Below the pieces are notes generated by a model, which saw nothing but the letters and a program-made list of their open reading frames with translations, was not told the DNA's origin and made no database searches. The position numbers and the translations under genes were made by a program. DNA of 11,614 nucleotides from Odoribacteraceae bacterium. GTDB taxonomy: Bacteria; Bacteroidota; Bacteroidia; Bacteroidales; Marinifilaceae. The first letter of the stretch is position 1. Each line of letters starts with the position of its first letter. This document shows, in pieces, positions 1 through 6,027 of the stretch. The DNA is taken from contig JAIRKS010000175.1 of assembly GCA_031259905.1 (NCBI GenBank), positions 1 through 11,614 on the forward strand. The letters run 5' to 3'.

Positions 1-24
1 CAACGCGTGAGAAGTAATTCTCTC

Positions 25-115
25 GTCGACACGAGGAAGAAGGAGCGCGGGCTATCGTCCGCCTCCTTTTTTTTCGTGGCGCTCGCCGGCGAGGGCCGCG
101 GGGCGGGAGGTGATG
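25..115 (+). repeat. Inverted intergenic repeat, left copy
   Basis: This stretch of about 90 bases matches the reverse complement of 11319-11409. Both copies begin with GTCGAC and share, in order, AGGAA, AAGGAGCGCGG, CGTCCGCCTCC plus eight T, GCGCTCGCCGGC, AGGGCCGC and CGGGAGG, separated by small substitutions and one-base gaps. Conservation runs well beyond the terminator hairpin, especially into the GCGCTCGCCGGC block. That suggests a dispersed intergenic element rather than two independent terminators. No coding function is apparent, and short in-frame peptides shared by the two copies simply follow from the repeat. Confidence 0.8.
40..74 (+). terminator. Rho-independent terminator in left repeat copy
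   Basis: On the plus strand AAGGAG (40-45) pairs with CTCCTT (63-68) and GCGG (47-50) pairs with CCGC (59-62). C46 is bulged and the loop is eight bases. The arm runs into a T tract ending at 74. The orientation suits a plus-strand gene to the left of the window and not hydF, which reads the other way. Read on the minus strand the hairpin is followed only by a mixed CTTCTTCCTC stretch, so termination of hydF here would be weaker. Confidence 0.65.
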
Positions 116-225
116 CCGCGGCGCGTCGCGACGGGCGGCGAGGCTACCGGTACGCGGGCGCGCGGTTGGGGCGCGGGGGCGCGGTGGCGGGAGGTGTCGA
201 GGTGTGGGGAGGTCGCGGGGGCGTG

Positions 226-1446
226 TTATTGCCCGCCGGCGGTGTTGGGGTTCTTGACGAGGGGTCGGGTGACGCGGTCGAAGATGCCGTTGAGGTAGGC
301 GATGGCCATGCCGAGGTTGGTGACGGGGACGCCGGCGCGGGTGGCTGGGAGGAGGCGGTTGTGGATTTGGCGCGGCGTGGCCATGCATCCGCCGCAGTGT
401 ATGACGAGGGCGTAGTCGGTGACGGGGCGGGGGAGGGGATCTCTTCCGGCGACGAAGTCGAAGTGTACGTTTTGTCCGGCGCGGCGTCGTATCCAGGCGG
501 GTAGCTTGTGGCGGGCGATGTCGTCGCGGGTGACGTGGTGGGAGCAGGCTTCGATGACGAGGACGCGGTGGTTGTCGCGGAGTTTGTCGATGGCGGGGGT
601 GCCGCGGAGGTAGTCGTCGAAGGGCCCCTTGTGGCGGGCAAGGATGATGCTGAAGCTGGTGAGGGATATGTCGGGCGGCACGATGGCGGCGACGCGGGCG
701 AATGCCTGGCTGTCGGTGATGACGAGGCGCGGGGCGTGGTCGGCGTGCCAGGGGATGGCGTGCAGTTCCCCGGGGCGGGCGAGGGTGACGATGCAGTGAT
801 GGTCGAGTAGGTCGCGGGCGAGTTGTACCTGGGGGAGGATGAGGCGCCCGGTGGGTGCCTCGGTGTCGACGGGGATGACGAGGAGCGCGTGTTCGCCGGG
901 GGCGAGGAGGTCCGCGGCGAGGGGGGCTGGCGTGGGGATGACGCGGCGGGCGGTGGCGGTGATGGCGTCGAGGAGGGGTGTGGTGTCGGTGTCGAGCGTG
1001 GCGGAGTAGTCGATGACGGGGATGTCGCGGGCGGCGGCGAGGCGCTCGCGGGTGGCGGGGAGGAGGGGCTGCTGGTCGCGTTTGTTGTGGACGACGAGGT
1101 AGGGGATGTCGCGCTCGTCGAGGGTGCGCGCGAGGGTTTGCTCGACGGTGTCGAAGCGGTTGGCGGTGATGACGATGATGGCGATGTCTGCTTCTTCGAT
1201 GGCGCGGGCGGTGGCGGCGGCGCGTTTCTTGCCGAGGGGGCTGTGGTCGTCGATGCCGGCGGTGTCGATGAAGGTGACGGGGGCTAATCCCGGGATCTCG
1301 TGGCCGCGGCGGACGGGGTCGGTGGTGGTGCCGGGGGTGTCGGAGACGATGGAGGTTTGTTGGCCCGTGAGCGCGTTGAGTAGCGCGCTTTTGCCGTTGT
1401 TCCGCCTACCGAGCAGGATGACGTGTAGTTTGTTTTCTTTTCCCAT
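226..1446 (-). CDS. hydF: [FeFe]-hydrogenase maturation GTPase HydF
   Basis: HydF is the scaffold GTPase that assembles the 2Fe subcluster of the [FeFe]-hydrogenase H-cluster, using products of the radical-SAM enzymes HydE and HydG, and passes it to apo-hydrogenase in the cytoplasm. At 406 aa it is the usual family length. The N-terminal TrmE/Era-like G domain has a P-loop GRRNNGKS (13-20), a TTT switch (40-42), DTAG (61-64) and NKRD (121-124). The C-terminal cluster domain has C301-S-H303, then 46 residues, then H350-C351-G-G-C354, which fits the HydF pattern CxH(x46-53)HCxxC. All key residues are present, so it looks functional. The ATG at 1444-1446 has no Shine-Dalgarno and lies 9 nt after the stop of the response-regulator gene, so the two are probably co-transcribed. 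hydE, hydG and the hydrogenase gene are not in the window. Confidence 0.96.
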   Translation of the reverse strand: MGKENKLHVILLGRRNNGKSALLNALTGQQTSIVSDTPGTTTDPVRRGHEIPGLAPVTFIDTAGIDDHSPLGKKRAAATARAIEEADIAIIVITANRFDTVEQTLARTLDERDIPYLVVHNKRDQQPLLPATRERLAAARDIPVIDYSATLDTDTTPLLDAITATARRVIPTPAPLAADLLAPGEHALLVIPVDTEAPTGRLILPQVQLARDLLDHHCIVTLARPGELHAIPWHADHAPRLVITDSQAFARVAAIVPPDISLTSFSIILARHKGPFDDYLRGTPAIDKLRDNHRVLVIEACSHHVTRDDIARHKLPAWIRRRAGQNVHFDFVAGRDPLPRPVTDYALVIHCGGCMATPRQIHNRLLPATRAGVPVTNLGMAIAYLNGIFDRVTRPLVKNPNTAGGQ

Positions 1447-1455
1447 GTGGCGGGG

Positions 1456-2607
1456 TTATCGGTAGAGGCGCGCGTCGCCGCCGGTGATGGGGTTGCCGCC
1501 GAGGATGACGAGTCGCTCGATGACGTTGCGTAGTTCGCGTATGTTGCCGGTCCACTCTCCGGATTGTAGTTCGCGGATGGCTTCGGGGGTGATGTCGCGT
1601 GTGGCGATGCCCATGTCGTCGCAGATGGCGGCGAGGAAGTGGCGCGCGAGTGGCTCGATGTCGTCGAGGCGTTCGCGCAAGGGGGGTACGTCTATGATGA
1701 TGACGCCGAGGCGGTGGTATAGGTCTTCGCGGAAGTTGCCGGCGGCGATTTCTTTTTTGAGGTTTTTGTTTGTGGCGGCGATGACGCGGGTGTCGACGCG
1801 GATGTCGGTGTCTCCGCCGACGCGGGTGATGGTTTGTTCCTGGAGGGCGCGGAGGACTTTTGCCTGGGCGCCGGCGCTCATGTCGCCTATTTCGTCGAGG
1901 AAGAGTGTGCCGCCGTGGGCGAGTTCGAATTTTCCTTTTTTCTGGCGTATGGCGGAGGTGAAGGCGCCTTTCTCGTGGCCGAAGAGTTCGCTTTCGATGA
2001 GCTCGGGCGGTATGGCGGCGCAGTTGACCTCGACGAGGTTGTTGGTGGCGCGGTGGCTGAGCGCGTGGAGGCGGCGGGCGACGAGTTCTTTGCCGGAGCC
2101 GCTGGGGCCGGTGACGAGGACGCGGGCGTCGGTGCCGGCTACTTTGTCGATGAGGTCGCGGACGCGCTGCAGGGCGGGGGAGTTGCCGATCATCTCGTGG
2201 CGCTTGTTGACCTTGTCGCGGAGGACGCGGGTCTCCTCGAGGAGGCGTTGCTTGTCGGTGGCGTTGCGGACGGCGATCAGTAGCCGGTTGAGGTCGAAGG
2301 GTTTCTCCATGAAGTCGTACGCGCCCTTGCGTATGGCGTCGATGGCGGTCTCGATGGTTCCGTGTCCGCTGATCATGATGACGGGGGTGGCTGGCGATAG
2401 TTCTTTTACCCGCTCGAGTACTTCGATGCCCTCTGTACCGGGCATTTTAATGTCGCAGAAGATGATGTCGGGGTGTTGACTCTTGACGAGGGCGAGTCCC
2501 TCGTCGCCGTTTGCCGCCACGACGACCTCGTGGCCCTCGTATTCGAGGATATCTTTCATGGAGGAGCGGATGCTTTTCTCGTCGTCTATGACCAGTATCT
2601 TAATCAT
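1456..2607 (-). CDS. NtrC-family sigma-54 response regulator without HTH domain
   Basis: A two-component response regulator that would activate RpoN-dependent promoters. Residues 1-120 form a receiver domain with acidic D8/D9, phospho-acceptor D52 (CDIKMP), S80 and K102. Residues 137-370 form the AAA+ domain: Walker A GPSGSGKE (167-174), sigma-54-contact loop GAFTSA (214-219, usually GAFTGA), Walker B GGTLFLDEIGD (232-242), R293/R299 and sensor-II WTGNIRELRN (352-361). The protein ends at 383 aa, shortly after sensor II, so the C-terminal Fis-type helix-turn-helix of NtrC proteins (about 450 aa) is missing. I recall similarly short relatives in Bacteroidota, so this is probably a natural form. 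The start MIKILVIDDE at 2605-2607 is chosen because it begins the receiver fold exactly. The open frame extends 32 codons upstream, but those residues are unlike the family and run into the amt terminator. No histidine kinase is adjacent. hydF follows by 9 nt. Confidence 0.93.
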   Translation of the reverse strand: MIKILVIDDEKSIRSSMKDILEYEGHEVVVAANGDEGLALVKSQHPDIIFCDIKMPGTEGIEVLERVKELSPATPVIMISGHGTIETAIDAIRKGAYDFMEKPFDLNRLLIAVRNATDKQRLLEETRVLRDKVNKRHEMIGNSPALQRVRDLIDKVAGTDARVLVTGPSGSGKELVARRLHALSHRATNNLVEVNCAAIPPELIESELFGHEKGAFTSAIRQKKGKFELAHGGTLFLDEIGDMSAGAQAKVLRALQEQTITRVGGDTDIRVDTRVIAATNKNLKKEIAAGNFREDLYHRLGVIIIDVPPLRERLDDIEPLARHFLAAICDDMGIATRDITPEAIRELQSGEWTGNIRELRNVIERLVILGGNPITGGDARLYR

Positions 2608-2633
2608 GGCTTGCTTGTTTTCGTTTCCTGTCG

Positions 2634-2641
2634 CGAAGGTA
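2634..2641 (-). promoter_or_regulatory. Possible -7 element for response regulator-hydF
   Basis: On the minus strand TACCTTCG matches the Bacteroidota -7 consensus TAnnTTTG except for one C, and lies about 27 nt before the response-regulator ATG. I see no good TTTG-like -33 box at the proper distance, so this is weak. A promoter somewhere in 2608-2685 is nevertheless expected, because a strong terminator at 2686-2716 closes the upstream amt unit. Confidence 0.2.
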
Positions 2642-2685
2642 GTATTTTCCGCGAGGGTGACGCGGGCGCGGGGCACGGCGACGGG

Positions 2686-2716
2686 AAAAAGAAAAGGCGT
2701 CATCTCGACGCCCTTT
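2686..2716 (-). terminator. Rho-independent terminator of glnK-amt
   Basis: On the minus strand AAAGGGCGTC (2716-2707) pairs with GACGCCTTTT (2701-2692) as a 10-bp stem with one G-U pair and a GAGAT loop. It is followed by C and five T (2690-2686). It lies about 20 nt after the amt stop codon in the right orientation. It separates the glnK-amt transcript from the response regulator-hydF unit. Confidence 0.85.
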
Positions 2717-2737
2717 CCCGTTTATCGCGCGCGGTTA

Positions 2738-4081
2738 CTACTCGTTCTCTCCGTACGCGATTTCACCGTGTTGGGAGATGTCGAGACCGGTGGCCTCGCT
2801 CTCCCTGGTGGTTCTCAACCCTATAACCTTATCAACAACTTTGAATAGAATGTACGTCATGCCCGCGCTAAAGCAGGCGGCGGCGATGTTTACCGTTAGC
2901 TGGATTCCCAGCTGTCCCCAGTCGCCGTGCAAGGCGCCCTGTTGCCCGCCGGCTCCCGTCACGAGGCGCGTGGCGAAGATTCCCGCGGCGAGCGCCCCGG
3001 CGAAGCCGCCCACGCCGTGCACGCCGAAGGCGTCGAGGGCGTCGTCGTAACGGAAGCGCGGCTTTAGTATCGCGACGAAGAGGTAGCATACCGCCGCGGA
3101 GAGTATGCCGGTGAAGAGCGCGCCGGTGGCGTCGATGCTTCCCGCTCCCGGCGTGATCGCCACGAGCCCCGCCACGGCGCCCGTGCAGGCGCCGACGACC
3201 GTCGGTTTCTTGCTCACGACGCGATCGAGGGTCAGCCACGTTAGCACCGCGACGGAGGTCGCCAGGTGGGTGACGAGGAAGGCGTTCGCCGCCAACCCGT
3301 CGGCCGCCAGCCCGCTCCCCGCGTTGAAGCCGAACCATCCCAACCACAGGAGGGACGTGCCCAGGACGACGAACGGGATGTTGTGCGGGGATACCGGCTG
3401 GCCGTCGCGGTATGTTTCACGGCGGCCAAGCAGGAGGGCCATGACGAGCGCCGAGACGCCGGCGTTGACGTGCACGACCGTGCCGCCGGCGAAGTCGATG
3501 ACTCCAAGGCGTTGCATCCAGCCGTTGCCCCAGACCCAGTGCGCGACGGGGTTGTACACGAGTAACGCCCACGCGAGCGTGAAAAGTAGGAAGCCGGGGA
3601 AGTGAACGCGCTCGGCGAACGCGCCGATGATTAACGCGGGCGTGATCACGGCGAACATGCACTGGAAAAGCACGAAGAGGATCTCCGGTATCCCGCCGGC
3701 GGTGAGCGTCTCTAGCGTGACGCCGCGCAGGAAGAGCTTGTCGAAGCCACCGATGAACTCGCCCGCCGCGTTGCCGTCCATGAAGCCGTCGCCGAATACC
3801 CAGCTGTACCCGATCACGATCCACTCGACGGTGATCAACGCCGTGATGACGAGGCATTGCATCATGATGCTCAAGACGTTTTTCTGGCGAACTAGCCCGC
3901 CGTAGAAGAAGGCTAACCCCGGTATGGTCATCATCATGACCAGCACCGTCGCGACGATCATCCACGCCGTGTTCCCGCTGTCCGCGACCGTCCCGGCGTT
4001 TTCCCCGGCGTTTTCCCCGGCGGCGATGAGGGGGAGGAGCGTCAGCGCGACGATCGCGGCGTGTTTAGCTGTCTTGTTCAT
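2738..4081 (-). CDS. amt: Ammonium transporter Amt
   Basis: An inner-membrane Amt/Rh channel that takes up ammonium, normally as a trimer. The 447-aa protein starts with a likely signal peptide (1-21), as in E. coli AmtB, followed by about eleven membrane segments from residue 38 to about 420. Conserved features include the Amt signature DFAGGTVVH (196-204), the twin pore histidines H204 and H355, D196 of the recruitment site, aromatic residues F143, W184 and F252 in AmtB pore positions, and S256. The cytoplasmic tail (421-447) is acidic and is probably the surface bound by the PII protein. The ATG at 4079-4081 overlaps the end of glnK by 17 nt, so the pair is almost certainly one transcript, as in most bacteria. 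Residues 22-30 carry a GENA-GENA duplication from a 12-bp tandem repeat, just after the expected signal-peptide cleavage region. Confidence 0.96.
   Translation of the reverse strand: MNKTAKHAAIVALTLLPLIAAGENAGENAGTVADSGNTAWMIVATVLVMMMTIPGLAFFYGGLVRQKNVLSIMMQCLVITALITVEWIVIGYSWVFGDGFMDGNAAGEFIGGFDKLFLRGVTLETLTAGGIPEILFVLFQCMFAVITPALIIGAFAERVHFPGFLLFTLAWALLVYNPVAHWVWGNGWMQRLGVIDFAGGTVVHVNAGVSALVMALLLGRRETYRDGQPVSPHNIPFVVLGTSLLWLGWFGFNAGSGLAADGLAANAFLVTHLATSVAVLTWLTLDRVVSKKPTVVGACTGAVAGLVAITPGAGSIDATGALFTGILSAAVCYLFVAILKPRFRYDDALDAFGVHGVGGFAGALAAGIFATRLVTGAGGQQGALHGDWGQLGIQLTVNIAAACFSAGMTYILFKVVDKVIGLRTTRESEATGLDISQHGEIAYGENE
3998..4021 (+). repeat. 12-bp tandem duplication in amt
   Basis: The plus-strand 12-mer GTTTTCCCCGGC occurs twice in direct tandem (3998-4009 and 4010-4021). 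It keeps the reading frame and encodes a repeated G-E-N-A after the Amt signal peptide, a position likely to tolerate length changes. It looks like a slippage product. Confidence 0.8.
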
Positions 4082-4424
4082 CTTTGTTGTATAAAGAGTC
4101 TTCCCCGCGGTCTCCCGTGCGTATTCTTACTGATTGCTCGATGGGGGAGACGAAGATCCTCCCGTCGCCGCTCTCTCCCGTGTACGCCGCGCGACGGATG
4201 GCCTCGATGGAGCGCTCGACGTTTACCTCGCGTGCCACGAAGGAGATGTAGACGCGGTCGATGGCGTTCACGTCGTACGCGATGCCCCTGAAGATTAAAC
4301 CTTGCCGGGCGTCGCCCTGTCCCTTGACGTCCCACCACGACAGGAAGTCGATCTCGGCCTCGTGAAGGGCCGCGCGTACTTCCATGAATTTTGATTTGCG
4401 AATGATAGCCTCGATTTTCTTCAT
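4065..4424 (-). CDS. glnK: PII nitrogen regulatory protein (GlnB/GlnK family)
   Basis: PII proteins sense 2-oxoglutarate and ATP/ADP. Those encoded beside amt normally plug the Amt channel when nitrogen is ample. The 119-aa protein has the family fold: MKKIEAIIRK start, T-loop about 35-53, B-loop TGESGDGRIF (82-91) and C-loop RIRTG (100-104). Against E. coli GlnB the T-loop seems one residue shorter. Y50 aligns with uridylylation site Y51, while F45 replaces the other loop tyrosine. K85 and K90 of GlnB become E84 and R89. R100 and R102 match the nucleotide-binding R101/R103. The tail runs about seven residues longer than GlnB. The ATG at 4422-4424 is chosen because MKKIEAII is the canonical N-terminus. 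An upstream ATG at 4527-4529 would add 35 residues unlike any PII and would place the promoter inside the gene. It overlaps amt by 17 nt. glnK is preferred over glnB because of the amt linkage. Confidence 0.94.
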   Translation of the reverse strand: MKKIEAIIRKSKFMEVRAALHEAEIDFLSWWDVKGQGDARQGLIFRGIAYDVNAIDRVYISFVAREVNVERSIEAIRRAAYTGESGDGRIFVSPIEQSVRIRTGDRGEDSLYNKDEQDS

Positions 4425-4743
4425 AACATGTCCGGGTTTTTGATGCCACCCGTGAATGTAGGGGGGTGACACCGCGAATGTATGTTGTTTTTCGCTGTCC
4501 GTGCAAATTTTTACGGGGGTGTTTTTCATGTTTTACATCATTTAAACGAGATATACCATGAAAATGGTAGGGGTGTGTCCCGCGAAATGGTTTTCTTCTT
4601 TTGTCTCCCCCCCCTGCCTGTTCCCGCGCCGGGTTGACACGGGAATGCCGGGGCGACAGGAGACGGCCCGGTGTTTCCGGATCATCTCTTGTCGCGAGGG
4701 ATCTGTCCGCGCGCTTGACGCGACGGATGCCGGTAAGGCGGGG
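4425..4743. other. Intergenic region between M16 peptidase pair and glnK
   Basis: About 320 bases without a credible gene. The half near glnK (4425-4570) is AT-richer and carries the candidate promoter, two similar GTGAATGTA/GCGAATGTA motifs (around 4451 and 4475), the odd palindrome GGTGTCACC, and a small hairpin TACCAT-GAAA-ATGGTA (4554-4569). The half after the peptidase stop (about 4620-4743) is GC-rich and has several imperfect stems, such as CCGGGGC with GCCCGG around 4650-4670. None has a clear T tract, so I call no terminator for the peptidase operon. No sigma-54 (-24/-12) site was recognised. Confidence 0.5.
4475..4507 (-). promoter_or_regulatory. Candidate Bacteroidota-type promoter of glnK-amt
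   Basis: On the minus strand TTTG (4507-4504) is followed after 21 nt by TACATTCG (4482-4475). This resembles the -33/-7 consensus TTTG / TAnnTTTG with one mismatch. It lies about 50 nt before the glnK ATG. A second similar hexamer (TACATTCACG) occurs closer to the gene and could be an alternative -7 or part of an operator. Assigned by consensus only. Confidence 0.4.
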
Positions 4744-6027
4744 TTATTGTTCGCCGCCGGCGATGACGAAGATCATCTTGTCGAGGGGGAGGCGTTCCCT
4801 GGCGATTTCCAGGAGCCGGGCGGGGGTGCACGCCTTGACGCTTTCCAGGGCGCGGAGGTAGAACGAGAGGTCGAGGCCGTACTCCAGGTAGTATCTTAAG
4901 GTGCCGGCTTGCGCGTACACGCCGTCAAGTTCGCGGAGGATCTCCCCGTGGTAGTAGCTCTTGACGAGGCGCAGTTCATCGTCCGGGATGGTTTTTTCCT
5001 GCAGGCGGGTGATTTCTTTTCGAATCTCGTCGACGGTCGCGTTGGCTTGCCCGGCGTTGACCTCGGTGGAGATCATCCAGTAGGCGCCCCGTTCGAGGTT
5101 CACGTTGGCGGAGTGGATGCCGTAGGTGTATCCCTTTTCCTCGCGGATGTTCGACATGAGCCTGGAGCCGAAGTAGCCGCCCAGGACGGTGTTCAGGAGG
5201 AGAAAGGGGATGTAGTCTTCCTCGTGCAGCCGCGCTCCTTCTTTTCCCACGCGGATGCTCGCCTGCACGGCTTTCGGTTTATCCACCCGGTAGATGCCGG
5301 GGGAGGCGGGGGAGGGGGGTATCTCCTCGTCGGGGGCGAGGGGAAGCGGCGGGAGGGAGGAGAAGGCGCGTTCGACGACGGGTAGCAGGGCCGCCTCGTC
5401 GACGTTTCCCGAGAGGATGACGCGCGTGGCGGTGGCGGATAGTCGCGCGCGGTAGAACTCGCGGATCCCGGCGGTGGTGACGCGGTCGAAGTCTTCGCCG
5501 GTGAAGTGGTTGGCGTAGGGGTGTTGTTCCCCGTGGAGTAACCGGGAGAAGGCGCGTTGGGCGAGGTAGGATGTTTTTCCCATGTTGTCCTCGTGTTGTT
5601 GCTTTTTATTCCGGGTGAATATTTCCATTTCTCTCCGCGGGAAGGCGCTTTCGAGTATCATGGTCGCGAGCATTTCGATCATCTTCCCGGCGTGTTCGCG
5701 GAGGGAGAGGATGGAGATGGTGGAGTGGTGCATACCGGTATGTAGCTCGATGGACGCGCCGTGGAAGTCGAAGAATTCGGCGATTTCTGCTGCCGTGAGG
5801 GTACCGGTGCCCTCGTTCAGGAGGTTAATCGTCGTGGAGGCGAGGAGCGGGCGAGGCTGGTGATAAATGCCGTGGGGGAGGACGAGATCAATCTTGCAGG
5901 TTTCTTGCAGGGGATCGTGCAGGCATGTCACGTTCATGCCGTTCCCGAGGCGGGTGTCGCGGTGGGGGATGAGTGTCGGGGTGCCCGGCGGGTGCAGGGC
6001 GGGTGGGGAGTGTCTGTTGATTTTCAT
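4744..6027 (-). CDS. M16-family peptidase-like subunit lacking the zinc site
   Basis: A pitrilysin/insulinase-family protein of 427 aa with two M16 halves (about 25-190 and 200-420). The first half has no HxxEH; the equivalent stretch reads TTINLLNEGTG (65-75), so it should not bind the catalytic zinc. The second half keeps the glycine-rich loop LGGYFGSRL (282-290) and the R295/Y300 pair of RxxxGYTY, which bind the substrate backbone in the non-catalytic partner of two-subunit M16 enzymes such as the mitochondrial processing peptidase alpha subunit. It most likely forms a heterodimer with the catalytic subunit encoded just upstream. Its ATG overlaps that gene's TGA by 4 nt, implying translational coupling and equal amounts. 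No signal peptide is evident, so a cytoplasmic site is likely. The substrate is unknown. Confidence 0.9.
   Translation of the reverse strand: MKINRHSPPALHPPGTPTLIPHRDTRLGNGMNVTCLHDPLQETCKIDLVLPHGIYHQPRPLLASTTINLLNEGTGTLTAAEIAEFFDFHGASIELHTGMHHSTISILSLREHAGKMIEMLATMILESAFPRREMEIFTRNKKQQHEDNMGKTSYLAQRAFSRLLHGEQHPYANHFTGEDFDRVTTAGIREFYRARLSATATRVILSGNVDEAALLPVVERAFSSLPPLPLAPDEEIPPSPASPGIYRVDKPKAVQASIRVGKEGARLHEEDYIPFLLLNTVLGGYFGSRLMSNIREEKGYTYGIHSANVNLERGAYWMISTEVNAGQANATVDEIRKEITRLQEKTIPDDELRLVKSYYHGEILRELDGVYAQAGTLRYYLEYGLDLSFYLRALESVKACTPARLLEIARERLPLDKMIFVIAGGEQ

Larger units (their letters stand above)
1..225. other. Intergenic region downstream of hydF
   Basis: No convincing gene lies here. 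The region follows the hydF stop codon (226-228, minus strand) and is very GC-rich between about 100 and 225, with plus-strand runs of G. It holds one copy of the window's inverted repeat (25-115) with a plus-strand terminator hairpin. One plus-strand frame reads T-R-E-K-stop at 3-14, so the end of a convergent plus-strand gene entering from the left is possible. Four codons are too few to call it. If such a gene exists, it and hydF converge on this region. Confidence 0.5.

Noticed and set aside
3..14. Possible end of a plus-strand gene (T-R-E-K-stop)
   Set aside because: Four codons cannot be distinguished from chance, although a plus-strand terminator downstream would fit.
2608..2703. 32-codon N-terminal extension of the response regulator
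   Set aside because: It runs through the amt terminator and the expected promoter region, and the receiver domain begins exactly at the internal Met at 2605-2607.
4425..4529. 35-codon N-terminal extension of the PII protein
   Set aside because: PII proteins start at MKKIEAII; the extension lies over the candidate promoter and has no PII-like sequence.
4425..4743. Sigma-54 (-24/-12) promoter for glnK-amt
   Set aside because: GTGGCATC near 4440 resembles half of a -24 element, but no GC-containing -12 element follows at the required spacing.
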